From Methylotenera_A sp046598525 (GTDB lineage: Bacteria > Pseudomonadota > Gammaproteobacteria > Burkholderiales > Methylophilaceae): DNA of 64,000 bases. The notes below the pieces were generated by a model. The model made no database searches, had not been told where the DNA came from, and worked only from the letters and a program-made list of their open reading frames with translations. The stretch's first letter is position 1. The number at the start of each line of letters is the position of its first letter. Where the stretch lies: contig JBKJIJ010000020.1 of assembly GCA_046598525.1 (NCBI GenBank), positions 124,001-188,000 of the forward strand, given 5' to 3'. Of this stretch, positions 27,282 to 37,014 are shown piece after piece. Made by a program: the position numbers and the translations under genes.

Positions 27282-29189
27282 ATGAAAACATTATTAACCT
27301 TTAATTTAAAACCAAAACTGATACTGGTTTTGGTGGCGGCAACCTTGGCAGGTTGTACGGTAATTCCGCAAAAAGCCACTAAAGAAGAAGTAGCCAATCG
27401 CGTTAAGGAAGACGTTTCAAAAATGTATGTGAATCAGGAGCCGATTACGGCGCCAATTTCACTAGAAGTTGCCGTTGCGCGCACGCTTAAATACAATTTA
27501 GATTACCGTTTAAAACAAATGGAGTCAGCACTGGCATTGGGTATTGCGGATTATTCTAAATACGATATGTGGCCAAAACTGTTAGCAAACGCTGGCTACA
27601 ACGCGCGCAGTAATTATTCGGGCGGCACCAGCGTTGGTATTGAAGATGGCTTAGAGTCATTAAGGCCATCTACTTCGCAAGAGCGTGGATATGCGCAGGC
27701 GGGCGCTGAATTTAGCTGGAATATGCTGGATTTTGGTGTTTCTTATTACCGCGCTAAACAAAATGCGGATCAGTTTTTAATTGCAGAAGAGCGCCGTCGT
27801 AAATTGGTGCAAAACATGATGCAAGACGTGCGTGCTGCTTATTGGCGCGCATTGGGCGCACAACGTTTAAGCAATGACGCCAAAGATATTTTAGCGCGCG
27901 CAGATAAGGCGTTGGGTAAATCACGCGAGGCAGAATCGCAAAAGATTATTTCACCAGCATTAGCGCTTAATTATCAACGCGCTTTGTTGGATGCGACTTC
28001 TTTGTTGAATCAGCGCCGTCAAGATTTAGAATTTGCAAAACGTGAATTAGCCGCTTTAATGAGCGTGCCTCCAGGCCAAGACTTTACCTTGGCTGAAGCG
28101 AAAGAGATTAAATTACCGCCAGCACCTAGAAATTCGCTAGCGTTAGAAGAAATGGCTTTATTGCAACGCCCAGAATTGCGCGAAGAAGACTTTAAAAAGC
28201 GCATTACGGCTGATGAAACACGTAAACAAATTTTAAGTTTTATGCCTAATTTTAACTTTGCGGCTGGCTGGCAAGGTAATTCTAATGAATACTTGTATAA
28301 TAAAAATTGGTCTCAAGCCAGTTTTGGCGTAACATGGAATTTACTGAAATTGTTTTCATTGCCTGCTTTAGAAAAGCAACAGAAACAACAGGTTAAAGTA
28401 GATGAAGCGCGCCGCACTGCTTTATCAATGGCGATTTTAACGCAGTTACGTGTGAGTGTTGAGCGCTATAACTTAGCCTAAGAAGACTATAAATTAGCCG
28501 ATAACGCCGCCAATGTGGATAGACGTTTGGCTGATTACACCAAAGCATCGGTCAGTGCCAAGTTAGAAAGTGAATTGGAAGCGATTCGTACCCAAGCACG
28601 CGCAGTGCTAGGCGCTTATCAAAAGGCCAACACGTATGCCAACGCGCAAATTGCGTATGGCCGTTTGTACAATACCTTGGGTTTTGACCCGCTTGAAGAC
28701 AATTATGACGGCAATTCGATTACCGAATTAACCGACAAAGTGAAACAACATTTTGGAGAAACTGAAAAAGAATCGCTCAAAATGAAATCCAATTTGTTTG
28801 GTAATCAAACCAAAGTAGCTGTCAATATTGAAGGCGTGCCAGATAATGCGGCGCGCACTGAAATGCGTAAGCAACTAATTGAGCTACTAGCACGCAACCA
28901 AATTGTGCACGATGAGGCTGGTTTACCACTGACATTTAGCCTAAAACGTGACACCAATTTGGCTATTGAAAAAATGACTTGGGATATTAAGTTAAGCGAT
29001 AAGAAGGGAAAAGTGCAGAAATCGGCGGCTTATATGACTAAAATGCCAGAAAATTCGCGTGATTCAATCTTGCAAGCGACTTTGATTGCAGCGGCTACAT
29101 CGCAGTTAACCACGATGAAAGCTTGGTTAGTGCAAGCTGATAGCTCAAAGTTGAAACTATCCAAATCTTTAACGTCAAGAAGCATTTAA
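27282..29189 (+). pseudogene. TolC-like outer-membrane channel interrupted by an in-frame stop
   Basis: The frame opens at 27282 after GTAGGAG and encodes a lipoprotein-type signal (LAGC) and a TolC/OEP coiled-coil protein. It meets TAA at 28479-28481 after RYNLA, then continues in the same frame (EDYKLADNAANVDRR, later GRLYNTLGFDP) to 29189, which also adds a C-terminal domain of about 140 residues. One CAA-to-TAA change would explain this. Without it the product is about 635 residues. It would be the outer-membrane exit of the export cluster. Sequencing error, a true mutation or readthrough are all possible; the rest shows no decay. A GTG at 28515 could restart but is not convincing. Confidence 0.75.
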
Positions 29190-29190
29190 A

Positions 29191-30063
29191 ATGACAAACA
29201 ATCAATTAAACGCGATTTTTATGTTGGCGGCGGTTACATTTTCAGTTAACGCTGAAAATGCGGCTGGCGTAATTAAACCAGCAGCAGCTAAACCTGCCGC
29301 CACCTATAATGCCGTTGCAAAACCAGCGCCAGTAGCCACTCAGCCAGCGGTAAAAAAGACGCTGCAAATGGCTACAACGCTGGCAGAAGCAACGCCTATT
29401 CGCGTTTTATTGTTGCCAGAAAAAGAAACCACTATTTCTAGCACCATTGGTGCGCGTTTGGTCAGTTTTAACGGCACATTAGGGCAACGTTTTAGAGGGG
29501 GCGATTTATTGGTTGCGTTTGATTGTGAAGAGGCCTTGGCTAGGGTGGATATGTCGAAAGCCGAGCTGTCAGGTGCGATTGATCAGCATGAAGCTAAAGT
29601 GAAAATGCAGGGCTTAGACCAAGCCAGTGATATTGAAGTGGCATTGGCTGCCAGCGCTTCAAATAAGGCTAAGGCACAGCTAAATTTAAACAAGGCGCAA
29701 GTTTCACAATGCAAAATTTACGCACCTTGGGCTGGCCGCGTGGCCAAAGCCAATGTTAAAAATCATATGTCTGTCACGCCTGGTCAGCCTTTAATGGAGC
29801 TAGTAAAAGATGGCTCATTAAAATTAAAACTTAATTTGCCATCTAAATTATTAGCGCAAGTTAAAACCGGCAGTAAATTTACTATTGTGATTGATGAAAC
29901 GGGCTTACGTTATGCGGCATCGGTTTCGGCCGTGAATAGCCGCATTGACCCAGTAAGCCAAACGGTTGAGGTGGAAGCCAAGCTGCTAAAAAGCTATAGC
30001 GAATTGTTGGCCGGCATGAGCGGAGTAGCCGATTTTAGCGCCAACGCTGAAGTAGCCTATTAA
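29191..30063 (+). CDS. Periplasmic adaptor (HlyD/RND MFP type)
   Basis: Protein of 290 residues with an N-terminal export signal (about 1-22). A lipoyl-like beta-barrel half (RVLLLPEKETTISSTIGARL, GQRFRGGDLLVAFD), a short helical hairpin (about 115-160) and the second lipoyl half (KIYAPWAGRVAKANV) are followed by a beta-barrel domain. Such adaptors bridge an inner-membrane partner and a TolC channel. The gene begins one base after the tolC-like stop, so it belongs to the same operon. No RND or ABC pump is nearby. Confidence 0.8.
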   Translation: MTNNQLNAIFMLAAVTFSVNAENAAGVIKPAAAKPAATYNAVAKPAPVATQPAVKKTLQMATTLAEATPIRVLLLPEKETTISSTIGARLVSFNGTLGQRFRGGDLLVAFDCEEALARVDMSKAELSGAIDQHEAKVKMQGLDQASDIEVALAASASNKAKAQLNLNKAQVSQCKIYAPWAGRVAKANVKNHMSVTPGQPLMELVKDGSLKLKLNLPSKLLAQVKTGSKFTIVIDETGLRYAASVSAVNSRIDPVSQTVEVEAKLLKSYSELLAGMSGVADFSANAEVAY

Positions 30064-30083
30064 TCTTTGGATTAAGCTTTGCT

Positions 30084-31406
30084 ATGAAACATCAGCAATT
30101 ATTTATTCACCTGAATAAACGCGCAATGGAAGCCACCAAAGTGGCAGATTTGCAGTTTATTATGGTGAATGAAACATTGCAGCTGGCGCATTATCGCCAA
30201 GCGGCTTTTTTCAACATTTCTTCGGTAGATAATCAATACAAACTGGCGGCGGCTTCGGGTCTGGTGAATGTAAGTGAAGACTCACCTTATGCGGTTTGGC
30301 TGAATCAATTTGCCAAAACATTTCCACAAACCGGCGGCAGCGTTGAGCAACATTTTAACGATGCACCAGCCAAGCACAAAGATGGCTGGGCAGAGTGGTT
30401 GCCAGATGCTTTGTTATTGATTCCGCTATATTCTGCACAAGACGGTTTGCTGGGCTTGGCCATGTACGCGCGCGAGCAGGATTGGACTGAGCCAGAAGTA
30501 GAGCAGCTGGATGAGCTGCATTTTAATTATGCCTATTGTTTGGCGGCATTATTAAAGTCTAAAAAAACCGTTTTCAAATCAATCATCGGCTTTTTAAGTG
30601 GCCGAAAATTGCGCTTAATTTCATTGCTATTGTTGGCTTGCCTGTTTATTCCTGTGCGGCTTTCAGCACTTGGGCCAGCAGAAGTAGTAGCGCTAAACGG
30701 CTTTTCAGTAGCATCCCCGCAAGATGGCGTTATCGGTACATTTAAAGTAAAACCAAATGAAATTGTTAAAACGGGCGATGTGCTGTTTACCTTAGATGAC
30801 ACCACCGTTTCTAACCGTTACATCGTGGCCGAAAAAGCCTTAGCCATTGCAAAATCAGATGCTTTAGTCGCTGAACAACGCGCTTTTGATGACGATAAAA
30901 GTAGGGGCGATTTGGCCAGCGCAATGGGTCGTGTGCGCGAAAAAGAAGCCGAGTTAGCATCGATTGAAGCAGTAATGTCGCGGGTAGAAGTAAAAGCAGA
31001 GCGTGACGGAATTGCTGTGTTTGCCGATGCCAATGATTGGATTGGTAAGCCAGTGCAAACCGGTGAACGCGTGTTGTTTATTGCTAATCCGCAAGATGCA
31101 GGGTTGCTGATGTGGTTGCCAGTTAGTGACGCGATTAATTTGGAATTAGACGCGCCTATGCGCATATTTTTAAATACGCAACCCTTGCAGCCGATTTCTG
31201 CCAAGCTGATTGAAACTAGCTATCAAGCCAGTTTAAGCCCGCAAAATGTGATGGCGTATCGCATTAAAGGGGCATTTTTAGAGGCGGATAATCAACCCAG
31301 AATTGGCTTGCATGGCACCGCGCGCATTTCTGGCACATGGACGACTTTAGGTTATTACGTTTTCCGCAGACCAATTTCTGCTTTACGCGCTTGGACAGTC
31401 CTGTAG
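30084..31406 (+). CDS. HlyD-type adaptor with GAF-like cytoplasmic domain
   Basis: Protein of 440 residues. Residues about 1-155 look like a GAF-type sensory fold (NETLQLAHYRQAAFFNI, LLIPLYSAQDGLLGLAMYA). One membrane helix follows (about 172-196), then a HlyD-like periplasmic part with two lipoyl halves (VASPQDGVIGTFKVKPNEIV and VKAERDGIAVFADANDWIG) and a coiled hairpin. Most HlyD proteins lack a cytoplasmic sensor, so a signal-dependent exporter is suggested. It lies 20 bp after the first adaptor. Confidence 0.75.
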   Translation: MKHQQLFIHLNKRAMEATKVADLQFIMVNETLQLAHYRQAAFFNISSVDNQYKLAAASGLVNVSEDSPYAVWLNQFAKTFPQTGGSVEQHFNDAPAKHKDGWAEWLPDALLLIPLYSAQDGLLGLAMYAREQDWTEPEVEQLDELHFNYAYCLAALLKSKKTVFKSIIGFLSGRKLRLISLLLLACLFIPVRLSALGPAEVVALNGFSVASPQDGVIGTFKVKPNEIVKTGDVLFTLDDTTVSNRYIVAEKALAIAKSDALVAEQRAFDDDKSRGDLASAMGRVREKEAELASIEAVMSRVEVKAERDGIAVFADANDWIGKPVQTGERVLFIANPQDAGLLMWLPVSDAINLELDAPMRIFLNTQPLQPISAKLIETSYQASLSPQNVMAYRIKGAFLEADNQPRIGLHGTARISGTWTTLGYYVFRRPISALRAWTVL

Positions 31407-31418
31407 TTATAAATCAAA

Positions 31419-33605
31419 ATGACTGCCGCAACTAATGATGGTCAGCCTAGTGATGGCCAATTTGGCAAACTGCCAAGTTTAACGGCTGAAAAAAAGCGCC
31501 CACCAGCCCAATCGCTGCCAAAAATTCGTGAAGAATTAAAGCTGCTGCCAGCCGCCACCAATCATGATGGAACACCCGCATGGATGATTCAAGACCCTGT
31601 TAATAATCGCTTTTTTAGGATTGGTTGGCTGGATTTTGAGATTTTATCGCGCTGGCATTACACATCTACCCAGCAAATTATTGCCTCTGTAAGTGAGGAA
31701 ACCACACTTACCATTGATGCCGAAGACATTAAAGGTTTGGTTTACTTTTTAGACCTGAACAATTTACTGCAGGCCGACGATAGTGCTAAAGTAAATCGCC
31801 TAAGCCAGCGCGCCAATGAGGCAAAAAGTAGTGCTTTCAATTGGTTATTGCATCACTATTTGTTTTTTCGCGTGCCACTGGTGCGCCCGCAAGTTTTTCT
31901 GGCCAAATTATTACGATTTATAAGCTGGATATATAGCCCCACTTTTGCTTTAATAATTTGCATAACTACTTTGCTTGGGCTGTTTTTAGTCATGCGGCAG
32001 TGGGAAGTGTTTGCTAGCACCTTTGTTGATCAGCTTAGCTGGCAGGGCGTATTTGGCTTTACGCTAGCGCTAATATTCGCAAAAACATTGCATGAAATGG
32101 GCCATGCGCTCACGGCTACGCGCTATGGCGTGCGCGTGGCGCACATGGGCGTGGCGTTTTTGGTGATGTTCCCTATGTTGTATACCGATACCTCTGAAAG
32201 CTGGAAATTGAGTAATCACAAACAGCGTTTGGCCATTGCCAGCGCTGGCATTATTACTGAATTGGCGCTGGCTGGTTTAGCAACGCTGGCCTGGAGTTTA
32301 AGCCCGGAAGGATCGCTTAAAAGCGCGCTATTTTATTTGGCGACTACCAGCTGGATTCTGACATTAGCGGTTAACGTTAGCCCGTTTATGCGCTTTGATG
32401 GCTACTTTATTGTGACCGATATTCTGGATATGCCCAACTTGCATGAGCGCTCTGGTGCGCTGGCTAAAGCTTGGATGCGGAACACTTTGCTGGGTTTTAA
32501 CGAAACTTATGCAGAGCATTTTCCCAAAAAAACCAATAGAATGATGATTGCTTTTGCCATTGTTACTTGGCTGTATCGCTTTTTGCTGTACCTTGGTATT
32601 GCCGCTTTGGTGTATTTTTACTTTTTTAAAATATTAGGTATTTTTTTAATGGTGGTAGAAATTCTCTGGTTTGTTTGGAGACCTTTTTGGACAGAAATGA
32701 AAGTATGGAAAGCAAGGAGCGCTGAAATTAAAACCAATCGAAAATTACTGTTAGGCGCGCTATTGTTGGGCGCGATTATTGTTGGCTTTATTCCATTTCA
32801 AACGGGCATAAAAGGCAGCGCTTGGGTGCATTCTGCGCGCCAGCAGACCATATATTCGCCATTGCCAGGTCGATTAGTTTCAATAGCGGACGCAGGTGCG
32901 GTGGCAGAAAATCAGGCTTTGTTTGTATTAGAATCACCCGATTTAAGCGTTTCGGCCGATAAGGCCAATATTCAAGCCAAGACACGCGAGCAAGAGTTGA
33001 TTGGTTTGATTGGCTTAGCAGATGGTGAAGAAAATCGTGCGCAATTACAGTTGCAACAAGAGCAATTTTTAGCCGAACAGAATATGTACAGCGACGATAT
33101 TTCGCGCTTAAGTATCAGCGCACCATTTGCGGGTAAATTAATGGATGTTGACCCGTTGCTGGCAACCGGCGTTTGGGTAAAGCCTGACCAGCCATTGGGC
33201 GTGGTGGTTGATCCCAACAATTGGTTTGCCGACGTATTAATTAATGAAGAAGATGTAAAACGCATCGCGGTGGGCAATAGAGTGAAACTGCATCAGGCTA
33301 CTAGCTTAGAAATTCAGCATGGCAAAGTGATTGAAATTGACACCACTAAAGCCAGCGTTTTGCCGCACCCTATTATGGATGCTAAATCTGGCGGCAGTGT
33401 GGTGACGCTTGATATGCAAAATAAAGATACGCCAAAATATGCGCCGCGCGATACTTTGTATAGAGTGCGCGTTGCGTTAGATACGCCGCCACCGCAGCTG
33501 CAAATGGAAACGCGCGATGCGATTATTGAGGGTGAGCGCAGTGCATGGCTGCCAAGTGTATTTAAACGTATTGCCGCCGTGTTGGTGCGCGAAAGTGGCT
33601 TTTAG
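31419..33605 (+). CDS. Site-2-protease-like (M50) membrane protein fused to a HlyD domain
   Basis: Protein of 728 residues. Residues about 20-125 resemble a PqqD-like winged domain (AWMIQDPVNNRFFRIGWLDF). The membrane core has about seven helices with the zinc-protease motif H225-E226-MG-H229 and, near 325, the second motif SPFMRFDGY. After a last helix (about 448-465) comes a HlyD-like adaptor domain (YSPLPGRLVSIADAGAV, ISAPFAGKLMDVDPLL). It probably forms the inner-membrane part of the exporter in place of an ABC transporter; whether it cuts the substrate or only shapes the channel is unknown. It starts 12 bp after the GAF/HlyD gene. Confidence 0.78.
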   Translation: MTAATNDGQPSDGQFGKLPSLTAEKKRPPAQSLPKIREELKLLPAATNHDGTPAWMIQDPVNNRFFRIGWLDFEILSRWHYTSTQQIIASVSEETTLTIDAEDIKGLVYFLDLNNLLQADDSAKVNRLSQRANEAKSSAFNWLLHHYLFFRVPLVRPQVFLAKLLRFISWIYSPTFALIICITTLLGLFLVMRQWEVFASTFVDQLSWQGVFGFTLALIFAKTLHEMGHALTATRYGVRVAHMGVAFLVMFPMLYTDTSESWKLSNHKQRLAIASAGIITELALAGLATLAWSLSPEGSLKSALFYLATTSWILTLAVNVSPFMRFDGYFIVTDILDMPNLHERSGALAKAWMRNTLLGFNETYAEHFPKKTNRMMIAFAIVTWLYRFLLYLGIAALVYFYFFKILGIFLMVVEILWFVWRPFWTEMKVWKARSAEIKTNRKLLLGALLLGAIIVGFIPFQTGIKGSAWVHSARQQTIYSPLPGRLVSIADAGAVAENQALFVLESPDLSVSADKANIQAKTREQELIGLIGLADGEENRAQLQLQQEQFLAEQNMYSDDISRLSISAPFAGKLMDVDPLLATGVWVKPDQPLGVVVDPNNWFADVLINEEDVKRIAVGNRVKLHQATSLEIQHGKVIEIDTTKASVLPHPIMDAKSGGSVVTLDMQNKDTPKYAPRDTLYRVRVALDTPPPQLQMETRDAIIEGERSAWLPSVFKRIAAVLVRESGF

Positions 33606-33608
33606 CGC

Positions 33609-34217
33609 TTGAAACCTATCCTGTATTCTTACCGCCGCTGCCCTTATGCCATGCGTGCACGCATGGCGCTAAAATATGCCGATATTGCCGTTGAGATTCG
33701 CGAAATTGAATTAAGAAATAAGCCTGCTCATATGTTGAAATTGTCGCCAAAGGCGACAGTGCCAGTATTGATTTTGAACGATGGTAAAGTGATTGAACAA
33801 AGCTTGGATATTATGCTTTGGGCCTTGCAGCAGCAGGATAATGATGGCTGGCTAAATGCCGACAGCGCGCTAACGCAGCAATTAATCGCTGAAAATGACA
33901 GTAGCTTTAAGCAGGCATTGGACAAATATAAATATGCGATTCGCTTTCCTGAACAGTCGGCACAAGTGTATAGAGTGCAAGGTGAAGTGTTTTTACAAAA
34001 GCTGGAAAACTTTCTAAGTCAGTCGCGGTTTTTGTTAGGCAATCAAATCAGCTTAGCCGATATCGCTATTTTTCCGTTTATCCGCCAGTTTTCAGGCGTA
34101 GATAGTATTTGGTATGAATCTGCACCTTATCCGCGATTAAAAGCTTGGTTAAACACCTTGATTGAATCTGAATTGTTCATCAGCATTATGCAAAAACAGC
34201 CAGCTTACATGACATAA
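33609..34217 (+). CDS. Glutathione S-transferase-like protein
   Basis: Protein of 202 residues. The thioredoxin-like N-terminal domain (YSYRRCPYAMRARMALKYAD, then KATVPVLI with the cis-proline, and EQSLDIMLWA) is followed by an all-helical C-terminal domain. The redox cysteine in the RRCPYA motif suggests a glutaredoxin-like or omega-type GST. It begins with TTG three bases after the M50 gene stop, so it is transcribed with the export operon, although a functional link is unclear. Confidence 0.78.
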   Translation: MKPILYSYRRCPYAMRARMALKYADIAVEIREIELRNKPAHMLKLSPKATVPVLILNDGKVIEQSLDIMLWALQQQDNDGWLNADSALTQQLIAENDSSFKQALDKYKYAIRFPEQSAQVYRVQGEVFLQKLENFLSQSRFLLGNQISLADIAIFPFIRQFSGVDSIWYESAPYPRLKAWLNTLIESELFISIMQKQPAYMT

Positions 34218-34232
34218 GCTGGCTGTTTTTTT
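34196..34232 (+). terminator. Terminator of the export operon
   Basis: ACAGCCAGCTTA and TAAGCTGGCTGT form a 12-bp stem with a seven-base loop, followed by seven T residues. The hairpin overlaps the stop codon of the GST gene. It marks the end of the rightward cluster and separates it from convergent clpA. Confidence 0.85.
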
Positions 34233-34245
34233 ACTACGATTTTAA

Positions 34246-36525
34246 CTATTCAGCAGTGGCTAGCGAATGCTCCGATGAATGTCTGTCTTGTGAAAAAACC
34301 AGTTTAACTTGGTCTTTATCATCAATATCCACATGCACCACGCCGCCATTAGCTAGTTTTCCAAATAACAATTCATCGGCCAAGGCTTTACGAATCGTGT
34401 CTTGAATCAAGCGTGCCATTGGGCGCGCACCCATTTGCGGGTCAAAACCTTTTTTGCCTAAATACGTTTTTAATTCATCACTAAACGTCACATCCACTTT
34501 TTTCTCATGCAATTGGTCTTCTAATTGCATCAAGAATTTATCTACCACGCGAATGATAATATCTTGCGTTAAGCTGCCGAATGATACGGTTGCATCTAAA
34601 CGATTGCGGAATTCTGGTGAGAATAAGCGTTTAATATCCGCCGCTTCGTCACCTGCTTCTTTGCTATTAGTGAAGCCAATGCTAGATTTCGATAGATTTT
34701 CCGCCCCAGCATTAGTGGTCATAATAATCGTCACATTTCTAAAGTCCGCTTTGCGGCCATTATTGTCTGTCAACGTGCCATGATCCATCACTTGCAACAG
34801 AATATTGAAAATATCAGGATGCGCTTTTTCAATTTCATCCAATAACAATACGCTGTAAGGCTGTTTGGTAATCGCTTCGGTCATCAAGCCGCCTTGCTCA
34901 AAGCCTACATAGCCAGGAGGCGCGCCAATCAAGCGACTCACTGCATGGCGTTCCATGTATTCACTCATATCAAAACGAATCAATTCAACGCCCATAATGT
35001 AAGCCAATTGCTTGGCCACTTCGGTTTTACCCACGCCAGTTGGGCCGCTAAATAAGAAGCTACCAATCGGTTTATTGTTAGCACCCAAGCCGCTGCGCGC
35101 CATTTTCACGGCGGACGTCAGTACTTCAATGGCTTTATCTTGGCCAAACACAACCGCTTTTAAATCGCGCTCTAACGTTTTTAGCGCGCTTCGGTCATCG
35201 CTAGAAATATTTTTAGGCGGAATGCGCGCAATTTTAGCCACAATATCTTCAATTTCTTTATTGCCGATGACTTTTTTCTGTTTGTTTTTAGGCAAAATAC
35301 GTTGCGCTGCACCAGCTTCATCAATCACATCAATGGCTTTATCAGGCAAGTGGCGGTCATTAATATATTTAGCCGCCAGCTCTGCCGCTGTGGTTAAAGC
35401 GCTGGCGCTATATTTCACGCCATGATGTTCTTCAAAACGTGATTTCAAACCTTTTAAAATCTCAATGGTTTCAGCAACACTTGGCTCAACCACATCCACT
35501 TTTTGAAAGCGGCGAGATAGCGCATGGTCTTTTTCAAAAATACCGCGATATTCTTGATAAGTGGTCGCACCAATGCATTTAAGCGTACCGTTTGAAAGGG
35601 CAGGTTTCAATAGATTAGAAGCATCCAAAGTACCGCCGCTGGCTGCGCCTGCGCCAATTAAGGTATGGATTTCATCAATAAATAAAATCGCCTCTGGCTT
35701 TTCGGCAAGTTGTTTCATCACCGCTTTTAAGCGTTGCTCAAAATCACCACGGTATTTGGTGCCAGCCAATAATGCGCCCATATCTAATGAGTACACGGTT
35801 GCGTTTGCCAATACTTCTGGAATTTCTTTTTCAACAATACGACGCGCCAAGCCTTCAGCAATCGCCGTTTTACCAACACCCGCTTCGCCCACCAAAAGTG
35901 GGTTGTTTTTGCGGCGGCGACATAATGTTTGAATGACGCGCTCAATTTCTGGTCCGCGACCAATCAGCGGGTCAATTTTGCCGGCCAATACTTGCGCGTT
36001 TAAATTAAGCGTAAAGTTTTCTAGCGCACCATTGGGTGCGGCTTCGGCTTCAGATTCGGTTTCAGCGCCTTCTGGTTTTGCATCGCCCTCTGGTATTTTA
36101 GCTACGCCATGCGAGATAAAATTCACCACATCCAAGCGCGTAATGCCTTGCTGATGCAAGAAAAATACAGCATGAGAATCTTTTTCGCCAAAAATCGCCA
36201 CCAGCACATTGGCACCAGTCACTTCTTTTTTGCCGCTTGATTGCACATGCAACATGGCGCGCTGAATCACGCGTTGAAAGCCTAAAGTTGGTTGTGTATC
36301 AACCTCTTCAGTACCGCTAACAGTAGGGGTGTGTTCTTCAATATAGTGGTTAAGCTCAGTGCGCAGCACGTCGAATTTTGCACCGCAAGCGCGCAACACT
36401 TCTGCCGCTGTTGGGTTATCAATCATCGCCAATAGCAAATGTTCAACTGTAATTAGCTCATGACGCTTTTGTCTTGCGTCCATAAATGCCATGTGCAAAC
36501 TGACTTCAAGTTCTTGCGCGATCAT
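34246..36525 (-). CDS. clpA: ATP-dependent Clp protease ATP-binding subunit ClpA
   Basis: AAA+ unfoldase of 759 residues, normal length. The N-terminal ClpN repeats (about 1-140) bind ClpS. D1 has Walker A GEAGVGKT (about 214) and D2 has GPTGVGKTE (about 494), with Walker B stretches ILFIDEIH and VLLLDEIEKAH. It feeds substrates to ClpP, which is not in this window. The gene order clpS-clpA is the usual one. Confidence 0.97.
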   Translation of the reverse strand: MIAQELEVSLHMAFMDARQKRHELITVEHLLLAMIDNPTAAEVLRACGAKFDVLRTELNHYIEEHTPTVSGTEEVDTQPTLGFQRVIQRAMLHVQSSGKKEVTGANVLVAIFGEKDSHAVFFLHQQGITRLDVVNFISHGVAKIPEGDAKPEGAETESEAEAAPNGALENFTLNLNAQVLAGKIDPLIGRGPEIERVIQTLCRRRKNNPLLVGEAGVGKTAIAEGLARRIVEKEIPEVLANATVYSLDMGALLAGTKYRGDFEQRLKAVMKQLAEKPEAILFIDEIHTLIGAGAASGGTLDASNLLKPALSNGTLKCIGATTYQEYRGIFEKDHALSRRFQKVDVVEPSVAETIEILKGLKSRFEEHHGVKYSASALTTAAELAAKYINDRHLPDKAIDVIDEAGAAQRILPKNKQKKVIGNKEIEDIVAKIARIPPKNISSDDRSALKTLERDLKAVVFGQDKAIEVLTSAVKMARSGLGANNKPIGSFLFSGPTGVGKTEVAKQLAYIMGVELIRFDMSEYMERHAVSRLIGAPPGYVGFEQGGLMTEAITKQPYSVLLLDEIEKAHPDIFNILLQVMDHGTLTDNNGRKADFRNVTIIMTTNAGAENLSKSSIGFTNSKEAGDEAADIKRLFSPEFRNRLDATVSFGSLTQDIIIRVVDKFLMQLEDQLHEKKVDVTFSDELKTYLGKKGFDPQMGARPMARLIQDTIRKALADELLFGKLANGGVVHVDIDDKDQVKLVFSQDRHSSEHSLATAE

Positions 36526-36596
36526 TTTGTACCAACTTTCATTTACTTTTTACATTTACTTCCAGCATCAGCTGGTACTTTTAGTCTACCGCCAGC

Positions 36597-36908
36597 TTAC
36601 GCTGGCTCTGTCACACATTGCAACGGGTGCTGAGACTCTTTAGCGTATGTTAAAACCTGTTTCATTTTGGTTTCCGCGATGTCTTGCGGATAAACGCCAC
36701 ACACACCCACTCCCTCTGTATGAACTTTGAGCATAATTTGCGTTGCTTGTTCACGGTTTTTGTTAAAAAAACGTTCTATGGTCTCAACTACAAATTCCAT
36801 TGGCGTGTAGTCGTCGTTTAACAACAGCACTTTATACATCGCCGGCAGTTTTGGTTTAACGGCACTTGGCTTAATTGCAAGGTCTTGATTAGGATTTGAG
36901 TTAGCCAT
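36597..36908 (-). CDS. clpS: ClpS adaptor protein
   Basis: Protein of 103 residues that delivers N-end-rule substrates to ClpA. The conserved region YKVLLLNDDYTPMEFVVETI, then HTEGVGVCGVY, is complete. It lies 71 bp upstream of clpA on the same strand. The flexible N-terminal tail is typical. Confidence 0.96.
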   Translation of the reverse strand: MANSNPNQDLAIKPSAVKPKLPAMYKVLLLNDDYTPMEFVVETIERFFNKNREQATQIMLKVHTEGVGVCGVYPQDIAETKMKQVLTYAKESQHPLQCVTEPA

Positions 36909-37014
36909 TTATTGCTTTTTAAATAGAGCTGTTTGTTAAATACTTAGTTGTATTTTGAGCCGACTGCGAAAAATTTCAAGCCTAATTTGAGTAGGGCTAT
37001 TGAATTAAGTCTTT

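Noticed and set aside
28515..29189. Separate 224-residue gene starting at GTG
   Set aside because: It is in the same frame as the preceding TolC-like sequence and continues its fold; it is better explained as the second half of an interrupted gene.
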